Shown here: piece by piece, positions 30,369 to 37,191 of the stretch
Numbering within the stretch: position 1 is the first letter of the stretch
How the letters are laid out: the number at the start of each line of letters is the position of its first letter
From: Geobacillus thermodenitrificans subsp. thermodenitrificans DSM 465
GTDB lineage: Bacteria > Bacillota > Bacilli > Bacillales > Anoxybacillaceae
Direction: 5' to 3'
Assembly: GCF_000496575.1 (NCBI RefSeq)
Contig: NZ_AYKT01000002.1
Coordinates: forward strand, 310,001 to 374,000
Length of the DNA stretch: 64,000 bases
Position numbers and translations under genes: made by a program
Notes under the pieces: generated by a model
What the model saw: only the letters and a program-made list of their open reading frames with translations
Database searches by the model: none
Told to the model about the DNA's origin: nothing

Positions 30369-30399
30369 ACGTGCACCGTTAACAACAAACAGCAATCGG

Positions 30400-30438
30400 G
30401 CCGCAGAAGGGGAGTAGTCTCGTTTTCTGCGGCTTTTT
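30400..30438 (+). terminator. First of two tandem terminators before yrzI
   Basis: GCCGCAGAA (30400-30408) pairs exactly with TTCTGCGGC (30425-30433); TTTTTG follows. The arms are nearly identical to those of the second hairpin. Confidence 0.85.
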
Positions 30439-30447
30439 GTATTCTTA

Positions 30448-30479
30448 GCCGCAGAAGCGTCTTCCTTCTGCGGTTTTTT
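30448..30479 (+). terminator. Second tandem terminator before yrzI
   Basis: CCGCAGAAG (30449-30457) pairs exactly with CTTCTGCGG (30465-30473); six T residues follow. Its 5' arm can instead pair over 9 bp with the 3' arm of the first hairpin (30425-30433), which would disrupt both terminators. Confidence 0.85.
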
Positions 30480-30502
30480 GCATAGAAAGGAGGTGAGCGG
30501 AC

Positions 30503-30646
30503 ATGACGATTCATTTGTTTTTTATCACGATCACGATCGAGAGGAGAAAGCCGCGGAAGCGGAGCATTGAAGAGGAGCGGTTCGCGCGTGCGGCTGAGGA
30601 GGAATTGCTTGACCGTAAATGTTCTGTCCATCAACGGGTGTTTTAA
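30503..30646 (+). CDS. yrzI: YrzI family small protein, 47 residues
   Basis: A 47-residue protein with a hydrophobic, beta-branched N-terminus (MTIHLFFITITIERR) and a charged helix (SIEEERFARAAEEELLDR). This start is the signature of the YrzI family, described as a probable sporulation-associated or potentially toxic small peptide. AAAGGAGGTGAG precedes the ATG at ideal spacing. In B. subtilis the yrzI mRNA carries several further tiny ORFs and is a target of the ribosome-associated RNase Rae1, as I recall. The cluster here fits that picture, lying after the yrrT-yrhC operon. Confidence 0.82.
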   Translation: MTIHLFFITITIERRKPRKRSIEEERFARAAEEELLDRKCSVHQRVF

Positions 30647-30674
30647 AAAATGAGGATGAAAGGGGAGAAGATTC

Positions 30675-30734
30675 ATGTTAATGGTACCGGCGTGGCTTAT
30701 CATGTGGATGGAACAGAAGGGCAATTCGACTTGA
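30675..30734 (+). CDS. Micro-ORF, 19 residues
   Basis: ATG seven bases after AGGGGAGAAG. The peptide is hydrophobic and rich in Met and Trp (MLMVPAWLIMWMEQKGNST). It lies 28 bases after yrzI in the same transcript. B. subtilis has a comparable very short ORF in its yrzI transcript, but I cannot align them from memory. Confidence 0.45.
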   Translation: MLMVPAWLIMWMEQKGNST

Positions 30735-30757
30735 CTCACGCTGAAGGGGTGTAACCG

Positions 30758-30844
30758 GTGCTCCGCGTGTTGTTGCTGACGATAGAGTTTCACCAATTGT
30801 TCAAAATGTGGCGGAAGCGTTCCTCGTCTTCTTTGGTAAAATAA
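30758..30844 (+). CDS. Micro-ORF, 28 residues
   Basis: GTG start about seven bases after AAGGGGTG. The peptide is hydrophobic at the front (MLRVLLLTIEFHQLF) and basic/serine-rich at the end (RKRSSSSLVK). The LLLTIEF stretch resembles the front of YrzI. Weak evidence apart from the ribosome binding site and the tight spacing to its neighbours. Confidence 0.4.
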   Translation: MLRVLLLTIEFHQLFKMWRKRSSSSLVK

Positions 30845-30876
30845 AAATAAAGTAGGAAGCCAAGGAGGGAACAGGG

Positions 30877-30963
30877 ATGTTCGCCATCATCATGTCACTT
30901 GTCATTACAGCGTCCATTGCGTTTGTTGTCGCTGCTGAAGTAAGCGTTGAAGCAGAAGTGTAA
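30877..30963 (+). CDS. Micro-ORF, 28 residues, single membrane helix
   Basis: ATG nine bases after AAGGAGGGA, one of the best ribosome binding sites in the cluster. The peptide is almost one hydrophobic helix (MFAIIMSLVITASIAFVVAA) with an acidic tail ending in EAEV. It looks like a small membrane peptide and might be toxic on overproduction, which is an inference only. The transcript ends at the terminator near 31050. Confidence 0.55.
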   Translation: MFAIIMSLVITASIAFVVAAEVSVEAEV

Positions 30964-31048
30964 TGAGAGTGAGCTTCGTCTGTAATGGAGGGGAAACCAA
31001 CAGAACGAGTTGCATTTTGTTCATTGACATAGGTGATACATTTGTTCA

Positions 31049-31085
31049 CAGCCGGCTTCTTTCAGGGTCGGCTGAATTTTTTTGT
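31049..31085 (+). terminator. Terminator of the yrzI cluster
   Basis: CAGCCG (31050-31055) pairs with CGGCTG (31070-31075) and further inner pairs are possible; ATTTTTTT follows. Confidence 0.75.
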
Positions 31086-31093
31086 CTAGACAC

Positions 31094-31125
31094 GGACAAC
31101 CGCACCTCTGCATATACATACGGTA
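31094..31125 (+). promoter_or_regulatory. Possible mother-cell (sigma-E/K) promoter of sigK
   Basis: CATACGGTA at 31117-31125 fits the CATANNNTA -10 element used by sigma-E and sigma-K, 40 bases before the sigK start. The -35 element (AC-containing sequence near 31096) is too loose to be decisive. Confidence 0.35.
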
Positions 31126-31164
31126 GGGCGGTTTCCGCCGATGACAGCAGGCGGGGGTGAGAGC

Positions 31165-31878
31165 ATGTCCGGCATTTTTTCGGCGTTTGCGTTTTTGTTG
31201 AAAGAGCTGACGTTTCTCGTCTCGTACATTAAAAACAATGCGTTTCCCCAGCCGTTAAGCCCCAAAGAAGAGGAAAAATATTTGGAGTTGATGGCAAAAG
31301 GTGATGAACAGGCTCGCAACCGGCTCATCGAACATAATTTACGCCTTGTCGCCCATATTGTCAAAAAGTTTGAAAATACTGGAGAGGAAGTAGAAGATTT
31401 AATTTCCATTGGCACGATCGGGCTGATCAAAGCGATTGAAAGCTATTCACCAAATAAAGGGACGAAACTGGCGACATATGCGGCCCGCTGTATTGAAAAC
31501 GAGATACTTATGCACTTGCGTTCGTTGAAAAAAACGCGCAAAGACGTTTCCCTCCATGAACCGATCGGTCAAGACAAAGAAGGGAATGAAATTAGCCTGC
31601 TTGATATTTTAAAATCGGAAGGGCAAGACATCGTCGATGAAATCCAGCTGAACATGGAGCTTGAACAAGTAAAAAAATACATCAGTGTGCTTGACGAGCG
31701 GGAAAAAGAAGTGATCGTCAACCGGTTTGGCCTTGGCCGGCAACGTGAGAAAACACAGCGTGAAATCGCCAAAGAGCTCGGTATTTCAAGAAGTTATGTC
31801 TCGCGCATCGAAAAACGGGCATTAATGAAAATGTTTCACGAGTTTTACCGGCAAGAAAAAGAAAAACGGCGGCCATAA
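31165..31878 (+). CDS. sigK: RNA polymerase sporulation sigma factor, pro-sigma-K
   Basis: Sigma-K directs late mother-cell transcription during sporulation. The 237-residue protein has a hydrophobic pro-sequence (residues 1-20, ending LTFLVS) that keeps it at the membrane until SpoIVFB cleaves it; S20-Y21 matches the known cleavage position. Region 2 contains [31 protein letters not shown] in part, region 4 ends with the helix-turn-helix [26 protein letters not shown] 31165 follows GGGGGTGAGAGC. Unlike B. subtilis 168, the gene is continuous, with no skin element. Confidence 0.96.
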   Translation: MSGIFSAFAFLLKELTFLVSYIKNNAFPQPLSPKEEEKYLELMAKGDEQARNRLIEHNLRLVAHIVKKFENTGEEVEDLISIGTIGLIKAIESYSPNKGTKLATYAARCIENEILMHLRSLKKTRKDVSLHEPIGQDKEGNEISLLDILKSEGQDIVDEIQLNMELEQVKKYISVLDEREKEVIVNRFGLGRQREKTQREIAKELGISRSYVSRIEKRALMKMFHEFYRQEKEKRRP

Positions 31879-31938
31879 AGAAGGAGAGAGGGCCGTCCTA
31901 AAAGGTGCCTAGCTTTCATATTGATACCAGATATAGTC

Positions 31939-32019
31939 TTGCAGAAGTACTCGGTGTTCATATATTATATAATAGTGGTGAAAAAGGGTGTCTTACTCTC
32001 TTTTAAGACACCTTTTTTT
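31939..32019 (+). terminator. Terminator after sigK, with a promoter-like element before it
   Basis: GGTGTCTTA (31987-31995) pairs exactly with TAAGACACC (32004-32012); TTTTTTT follows. TTGCAG-N16-TATATT (31939-31966) upstream could start a very short RNA. The remainder of the 31879-32186 gap is AT-rich leader and promoter of gltT. Confidence 0.8.
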
Positions 32020-32110
32020 GTTTGTTTTTAATAGAGAAATTAAAAAATTATTCTGAAAAAATAAAATCTATCTCTAATATTGCGTAGCAAAGCGGTTTCA
32101 TCCAAAAACA

Positions 32111-32139
32111 TTGACAAGTTTTGTTTTTAAAAGTAAAAT
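32111..32139 (+). promoter_or_regulatory. Sigma-A promoter of gltT
   Basis: Consensus TTGACA (32111-32116), 17 bases and TAAAAT (32134-32139); start expected near 32146. Confidence 0.88.
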
Positions 32140-32140
32140 A

Positions 32141-32170
32141 ATTTTGTCTGTTTTTGTCTAATTTTGTCTA
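32141..32170 (+). promoter_or_regulatory. Triple 10-base direct repeat TTTTGT-N4, candidate operator
   Basis: TTTTGT occurs at 32142, 32152 and 32162, each separated by four bases, so the copies lie on the same helix face. A further TTTTGT is at 32119 in the promoter spacer. The unit TTTTGT-N4-TTTTGT is the direct repeat I remember as the binding site of the glutamine-responsive regulator GlnL of B. subtilis. The repeats start at the predicted transcription start and end just before the ribosome binding site. Confidence 0.6.
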
Positions 32171-32186
32171 AAGGAGGCGAAAAACG

Positions 32187-33452
32187 TTGCGGAAAATCGG
32201 ACTAGCTTGGCAAATTTTTATCGGCCTTATTCTCGGGATTGTCGTCGGAGCTATTTTTTACGGAAATCCTAAAGTAGCGACGTATTTGCAGCCGATCGGA
32301 GATATTTTTCTCCGTTTAATTAAGATGATCGTCATTCCGATTGTCGTCTCGAGTTTAATTGTAGGCGTCGCCAATGTCGGTGATGTGAAAAAGCTCGGGA
32401 AATTGGGCGGAAAAACGATTATTTATTTTGAGATCATCACGACGATTGCAATTGTCGTCGGCCTCTTGGCAGCGAATGTGTTCCAGCCAGGCGCTGGTGT
32501 CAATATGAAGTCGCTCGAGAAAACAGATATTCAATCATACATTGATACGGCAAACGAAGTGCAGCACCACTCGATGGTGGAAACGTTTGTTAACATTGTG
32601 CCGAAAAACTTGTTTGAGGAACTGTCGAACGGCAATATACTGCCGATCATTTTCTTCTCGGTCATGTTCGGGTTGGGCGTGGCAGCGATCGGCGAAAAAG
32701 GAAAGCCGGTGCTTCACTTTTTCCAGGGCACCGCGGAAGCGATGTTTTACGTGACAAACCAAGTGATGAAGTTCGCGCCGTTCGGTGTTTTTGCGCTCAT
32801 CGGTGTGACGGTATCGAAGTTTGGGGTCGCTTCACTTCTTCCGCTCAGCAAACTCGTCGTGCTCGTTTATGGAGTTATGGCATTTTTTGTGCTTGTTGTG
32901 CTCGGTGGCGTGGCAAAATTGATGGGCATAAATATTTTTCATATTATTAAAATTTTGAAAAATGAACTCGTATTGGCGTATAGCACGTCGAGCTCCGAAA
33001 CGGTGCTGCCAAAAATCATAGAAAAAATGGAGAGATTCGGATGCTCGAAAGCCATTACGTCATTTGTCGTGCCAACTGGTTATTCGTTTAATTTAGACGG
33101 CTCGACGCTGTACCAGGCGTTGGCAGCTGTTTTTATCGCCCAGTTGTATGGCATCGACATGCCGATTTCACAGCAAATTTCGCTCGTGCTTGTTTTGATG
33201 GTCACCTCAAAAGGCATTGCCGGCGTTCCGGGTGTTTCATTCGTCGTCTTGCTGGCGACGCTTGGCACGGTCGGCATTCCAGTTGAAGGGCTGGCGTTTA
33301 TCGCTGGTATTGACCGCATTTTAGATATGGCGCGCACAGCTGTGAACGTTGTCGGCAACGCGCTAGCAGCTGTCATTATGTCGAAATGGGAAGGGCAATA
33401 TGACGAAGAGCAAGGAAAACAATATTTGGAAGAGTTGCGGCAAAGCGCCTAA
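32187..33452 (+). CDS. gltT: Glutamate/aspartate:cation symporter GltT (DAACS family)
   Basis: A sodium/proton-coupled transporter for glutamate and aspartate, 421 residues, in the cytoplasmic membrane. It has the eight-helix, two-hairpin fold of the family: the serine-rich hairpin tip STSSSETVLP near 269-278, the helix 7 motif SFNLDGSTLYQ in place of NMDGT, and the second hairpin SKGIAGVPGVSF. The sequence closely resembles the GltT proteins of Bacillus stearothermophilus and B. caldotenax. It starts at TTG after AAAGGAGGCG. It has its own promoter and terminator. Confidence 0.96.
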   Translation: MRKIGLAWQIFIGLILGIVVGAIFYGNPKVATYLQPIGDIFLRLIKMIVIPIVVSSLIVGVANVGDVKKLGKLGGKTIIYFEIITTIAIVVGLLAANVFQPGAGVNMKSLEKTDIQSYIDTANEVQHHSMVETFVNIVPKNLFEELSNGNILPIIFFSVMFGLGVAAIGEKGKPVLHFFQGTAEAMFYVTNQVMKFAPFGVFALIGVTVSKFGVASLLPLSKLVVLVYGVMAFFVLVVLGGVAKLMGINIFHIIKILKNELVLAYSTSSSETVLPKIIEKMERFGCSKAITSFVVPTGYSFNLDGSTLYQALAAVFIAQLYGIDMPISQQISLVLVLMVTSKGIAGVPGVSFVVLLATLGTVGIPVEGLAFIAGIDRILDMARTAVNVVGNALAAVIMSKWEGQYDEEQGKQYLEELRQSA

Positions 33453-33455
33453 CTG

Positions 33456-33489
33456 AAAAAGCGGCTGAATGGGGAGCCGCTTTTTTTGT
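33456..33489 (+). terminator. Terminator after gltT
   Basis: AAAAAGCGGCT pairs with AGCCGCTTTTT (33456-33485); TTT follows. Confidence 0.9.
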
Positions 33490-33601
33490 TTCTTTTCAAA
33501 AAACGGTGATAAGGAAAAAATAGTTGCCGTCTTGAAGACTGTCCGCTATATTTATAATGAAATGGCATTTCACTAAATTTTTGATTAAATGAGGGACGAA
33601 C

Positions 33602-34627
33602 GTGAGACGTTGGATCATCATCGTACTTTTGCTCGCTTTTGTATTATGGCTGTTGCCATATAGCGTACCGCTTCTATTGGCGCTTGCCACTGCCCTTCTG
33701 TTAGAGCCGTCCATTCGCCGCTTGCAAGAGAATTATCGGCTGAAACGCGTACATGCTGTGACGGCCATTTTTACGCTATTTTTAGTGATCGTCGGGTTTT
33801 CACTTTACTTTTTAATCGTCATTCTCGTTCAACAGGTGATGGCACTTTCGCAGAAGCTTCCTTACGTATTTAGCGAGGCGACGAAAGTGCTTGACGAACT
33901 CATCCAAACATGGCAGTCGTATTCGAGTTCGATTCCTCAAGAAATCATTGATTCGTTGGAGCGCAGCGTCAATACGGTGCAACAAATGCTGCTGTCGTTT
34001 GCGACGAATCTGACACAGTCGCTTGTTCATTATATTGCCGCCATTCCGGCATTTTTTATTCACTTTTTAGTCTATTTAGTCGCCCTTTTTCTTATTTGTC
34101 TCGATTTGCCACAGTTGAAACAAGGAATCAGACGTTATTTGTCAGAGCGTACTCATCAACGGCTTTCAATGGTCGTCAGTCAGTTGAGCAAGGCGGGAGT
34201 TGGCTTTATTAAAGCTCAGTTTTTATTCAGTTTAATTACGTTTTTCCTTGCGCTGGCCGGCCTGTTAATATTGGGCGTTGATTATGCTGCTTTAATGGCA
34301 TTCATCATCGTCGTTGTCGATATTTTGCCGATTTTAGGAACTGGTTCGGTGCTCGTTCCATGGGGGATTATTAGCATCATCAACGGCAGCACTGGGCTCG
34401 GTATTGGACTGATTGTGCTGTTTGTCATCATTACCGTTGTGCGTCGGATCATCGAACCGAAAGTGTTTTCCACGAATTTGGGCATTTCACCACTGGCGGC
34501 GCTCGTCAGTGTCTACCTCGGCTTTCAGATACTTGGCTTGCTAGGGGCGTTTATTGGGCCAGTCATTGTGATTTTAGTGGAGACGCTCGTCAAAGCAGGA
34601 GTTATTAAATGGACGATTAAACTATAA
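33602..34627 (+). CDS. AI-2E family membrane protein (second paralogue, YtvI-like)
   Basis: A 341-residue integral membrane protein of the AI-2E/UPF0118 family, paralogous to the one at 12.4 kb. It has two or three N-terminal helices, a charged amphipathic loop with ETK/LDELIQTWQS-type heptads at about 90-145, and five C-terminal helices including DILPILGTGSVLVPWG and the conserved IIEPKVFSTNLGISPL. The B. subtilis sporulation membrane protein YtvI is the closest guess; substrate unknown. GTG start after GAGGGACGAAC. It stands alone between two terminators. Confidence 0.82.
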   Translation: MRRWIIIVLLLAFVLWLLPYSVPLLLALATALLLEPSIRRLQENYRLKRVHAVTAIFTLFLVIVGFSLYFLIVILVQQVMALSQKLPYVFSEATKVLDELIQTWQSYSSSIPQEIIDSLERSVNTVQQMLLSFATNLTQSLVHYIAAIPAFFIHFLVYLVALFLICLDLPQLKQGIRRYLSERTHQRLSMVVSQLSKAGVGFIKAQFLFSLITFFLALAGLLILGVDYAALMAFIIVVVDILPILGTGSVLVPWGIISIINGSTGLGIGLIVLFVIITVVRRIIEPKVFSTNLGISPLAALVSVYLGFQILGLLGAFIGPVIVILVETLVKAGVIKWTIKL

Positions 34628-34656
34628 ACAAGCCGGTGAAAAACCGGCTTGTTCTA
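34625..34656 (+). terminator. Terminator after the YtvI-like gene
   Basis: AACAAGCCGGT (34627-34637) pairs exactly with ACCGGCTTGTT (34643-34653). The T-tract is weak; a second hairpin GGCAACC-GTTTTT-GGTTGCC follows near 34674-34693. Confidence 0.75.
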
Positions 34657-34762
34657 TCAATGAGGAATGCAAAGGCAACCGTTTTTGGTTGCCGTCTTAT
34701 ACATTTTGGGAAAGGCGCATGGGAACCTGCGGCAGCGGATCAGCTACAGCTGATGGAAAGCG

Positions 34763-34793
34763 AAAAGACCGCCTTGATGGGTGGCGGTCTTTT
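34763..34793 (-). terminator. Terminator of motAB
   Basis: AAAAGACCGCC (34763-34773) and GGCGGTCTTTT (34783-34793) form an 11-bp stem; read on the minus strand it ends in TTTT and overlaps the motB stop codon. Confidence 0.8.
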
Positions 34794-35574
34794 ACTCGGA
34801 AGGCATTTGTGAATGATTGAACTCAGTGCGCGGCAAAATCAAAATTTCCACGCGCCGGTTTTTCATCCGTCCGGCAGCTGTTTCATTTGAAGCGATCGGC
34901 TTGTATTCGCCGTACCCTTTCGCGCTGAAGTAGCGCGGATCAAGCTGTTTGTTTTCAAGCAGCACTTTCATAAAGTTGACGGCGCGCATGACGCTCAGTT
35001 CCCAGTTCGAAGCAAACTGGGCGTTATGGATCGGCACGTTGTCCGTATGGCCGCTGATGATCACGTTCCGCGGTGGGTTCATAACAAGCAAGGCGGCTAC
35101 TTCCGATGCCAAGCGGCGGTCTTTCATACGCACTTCCGCACTGCCGGAGTCGAATAAAATATCGTCTAAAATCGTAATGGCGAGCCCTTCCTCAGTCAAC
35201 GACGTTTGCAGTTTTCCACCGAGCTTGTTTTCTTGAATGTAGACGTCGATCTTTTCTTTCACCTGTGCCAGCCCTTCTTTTTCTTTCTGGCTCATAGCCG
35301 GAGAGGGCTGCTTTTCCCGTTCCTGCCCTTGCTCATCTTGGGCCGCCGGTGGAGTGATTGGTTCCACCGGGTTTGGAAAATCAAGGACGCCGTTTCCGCC
35401 GGTAAAGGCGCTGCTGAAGGAGCTCGCGATTTTTTGAAATTTTTTTTGGTCAATCTGGCTGCTCGAAAACAAGACGATGAACAAAGCAAGTAGCAGTGTC
35501 AGTAAATCCGCGTATGGAATCAGCCATGAGTCATTCATATGCTCGCTGCGCCTGTTTTTTTTCTTCTTACCCAT
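34792..35574 (-). CDS. motB: Flagellar motor stator protein MotB
   Basis: MotB and MotA form the proton-driven stator that turns the flagellum. The 260-residue protein has a basic start (MGKKKKNRR), a single membrane helix with the proton-binding D23 in WLIPYADLLTLLLALF, a plug/linker region, and a C-terminal OmpA-like peptidoglycan-binding domain with SGHTDNVPIHN and the closing NRRVEI motif. The PYAD context points to the proton type MotB rather than the sodium type MotS. It overlaps motA by eight bases. No chemotaxis or other flagellar gene is in the window. Confidence 0.95.
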   Translation of the reverse strand: MGKKKKNRRSEHMNDSWLIPYADLLTLLLALFIVLFSSSQIDQKKFQKIASSFSSAFTGGNGVLDFPNPVEPITPPAAQDEQGQEREKQPSPAMSQKEKEGLAQVKEKIDVYIQENKLGGKLQTSLTEEGLAITILDDILFDSGSAEVRMKDRRLASEVAALLVMNPPRNVIISGHTDNVPIHNAQFASNWELSVMRAVNFMKVLLENKQLDPRYFSAKGYGEYKPIASNETAAGRMKNRRVEILILPRTEFNHSQMPSE

Positions 35575-36358
35575 TGACCGTTTCCCCTTGTGTTAGCACT
35601 TGACGCCGCTCGCTTTCCGACAAATACGAAGCGAGTTTTTGCTCGATCATGCGCGGAGCTTGTCCTTCCAAAATGGACAGCACTCCTTCGATCATGATGT
35701 AGCGCACTTTCGCTTCTTCTTTTGATTTCCGCCGCAATTTGTTGGCGAACGGATGCCAAAGCACGTAGCCGCTAAAAATCCCGAGCAGTGTCGCTACAAA
35801 TGCCGCGCTGATTGCTTGTCCGAGCTCAGCAATATTTTCCATATTTCCAAGCGCAGCAATCAAGCCAATGACAGCACCAAGCACCCCGAGCGTCGGCGCA
35901 TATGTGCCGGCGTGCGTAAAAATGGCGGCATTCGCTTCATGTCGCTCTTCCATAGCCGCAATTTCTTCCGTCATTACGTCGCGAATGAACTCTTGCGTCT
36001 GTCCGTCGATCGCCATGCTGAGCCCATTGCGTAAAAATGGGTCATCGATGTCGTCCAACTTCGCCTCAAGCGCCAGCAGTCCTTCGCGGCGGGCGATGTT
36101 CGCCCAGTCGACGAACATCGGAATGAGCTGTTCGACCGTTGGAATGGCCGGTTCGGTAAAAATGATTTTCAACAGCTTCGGCACTTTTTTAATTTCTCGT
36201 GTTGGAAAAGCGATCGTAACTGCAGCGACCGTCCCGACAAAAATAATTAAAAGGGCGGCCGGATTGATTAACACAGATAGCGCTACGCCTTTAAAGTACA
36301 TCCCGAGTCCGACCGCGATCACGCCAAGGATGACACCGACGACTGATGTTTTATCCAA
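35567..36358 (-). CDS. motA: Flagellar motor stator protein MotA
   Basis: The four-helix stator subunit, 263 residues. Membrane segments lie at about 5-25, 30-50, 150-172 and 180-203, with the large charged cytoplasmic loop between (for example DDPFLRNGLSMAIDGQT) that touches the rotor protein FliG, and conserved prolines in APTLGVLGAVIGL. It starts at TTG, read on the minus strand, after GGGGGGATCAA. The pair motA-motB is isolated between gltT and pssA, away from other motility genes, unlike the chromosomal site in B. subtilis. A sigma-D promoter could not be recognised. Confidence 0.95.
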   Translation of the reverse strand: MDKTSVVGVILGVIAVGLGMYFKGVALSVLINPAALLIIFVGTVAAVTIAFPTREIKKVPKLLKIIFTEPAIPTVEQLIPMFVDWANIARREGLLALEAKLDDIDDPFLRNGLSMAIDGQTQEFIRDVMTEEIAAMEERHEANAAIFTHAGTYAPTLGVLGAVIGLIAALGNMENIAELGQAISAAFVATLLGIFSGYVLWHPFANKLRRKSKEEAKVRYIMIEGVLSILEGQAPRMIEQKLASYLSESERRQVLTQGETVNG

Positions 36359-36480
36359 ATTGATCCCCCCGCTCTTTCAGTACAAAAGATCTATGTTTCT
36401 TTTGTTTTATGAAGAAACCATATTTATCATATACTGAATAGAGAAGGTTGAAAAGGGAAAAAAGTGTGACTTTGGGCGTA

Positions 36481-36514
36481 AAAAAAGCCCAATCCATATG
36501 CCAATGGATTGGGC
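36481..36514 (-). terminator. Terminator of pssA
   Basis: GCCCAATCCAT (36487-36497) pairs exactly with ATGGATTGGGC (36504-36514); on the minus strand TTTTTT follows. Confidence 0.88.
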
Positions 36515-36528
36515 GGCTTCGGCGATGG

Positions 36529-37068
36529 TTACATTTTTTTTAGTTTAAATGTCCCGACCATTAAGAACGATAAGATTAGTGCTAGAAACATAAACGAATG
36601 CGGTGGAAAGTACGGAATGGCCAAATAGCCTAACGTCATCAGTACTCCGGCCGCTGTAATCGGAAGCCCGGCGAAATAGCCGTTGTTCTCTGTGATGTTA
36701 AAGCGGGCGAGGCGGAAAGCGCCGCAAGCGATGTACAAAATGGTGAACACCGCTCCCGGGGCACCGAATTCATAGAACAAGGCTTTGTACATTAGCAAGG
36801 CAGGAGCGACGCCAAAGGAAACAATGTCGCTCATCGAGTCGAGCTGTTTGCCGAGCTCAGATTCGATGTTCAGCTTGCGGGCGACAGCGCCGTCAAAGCG
36901 GTCGACAAATGCCGCTAAAAAAATGAGAAGCACGCTCATGTGAAGCTGCCCGTTTAGCGAAGTTAAGATAGAAAATCCACCAAGTGATAAGTTCGTCATC
37001 GTCAAAATATTAGCCATGTTTGCTTTTAACTTTTTTAACGTATAATCTAAATAATCCGATAAGAACAA
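36529..37068 (-). CDS. pssA: CDP-diacylglycerol-serine O-phosphatidyltransferase
   Basis: PssA makes phosphatidylserine from CDP-diacylglycerol and serine in the membrane. The 179-residue protein has several hydrophobic helices and the CDP-alcohol phosphotransferase signature DG(x2)AR(x8)G(x3)D(x3)D in DRFDGAVARK...GKQLDSMSD at about 56-80. It starts at TTG with AAAGGAGTGAGG upstream on the minus strand. It is divergent from psd, which uses its product, so the two steps of phosphatidylethanolamine synthesis share one intergenic control region of 123 bases. Confidence 0.94.
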   Translation of the reverse strand: MFLSDYLDYTLKKLKANMANILTMTNLSLGGFSILTSLNGQLHMSVLLIFLAAFVDRFDGAVARKLNIESELGKQLDSMSDIVSFGVAPALLMYKALFYEFGAPGAVFTILYIACGAFRLARFNITENNGYFAGLPITAAGVLMTLGYLAIPYFPPHSFMFLALILSFLMVGTFKLKKM

Positions 37069-37133
37069 CTTTCCTCACTCCTTTGTCAACAGAAAACACA
37101 AAAAGAAAATTCTACTACCATTATACTCATTTT

Positions 37134-37158
37134 GACGGTAATATGAAAGGTAGTAACA
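37134..37158 (-). promoter_or_regulatory. Possible ECF-type promoter for pssA
   Basis: Read on the minus strand, TGTTAC (37158-37153), 15 bases and CGTC (37137-37134) resembles the TGTAAC/CGTC pattern of sigma-X promoters, but spacing is one base short and one -35 base differs. B. subtilis pssA is reported to be under sigma-X. A TATAAT-like box near 37120-37125 is an alternative. Confidence 0.3.
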
Positions 37159-37191
37159 ACTAGAGATGCTGTATAACTGGAGGGGACATAC

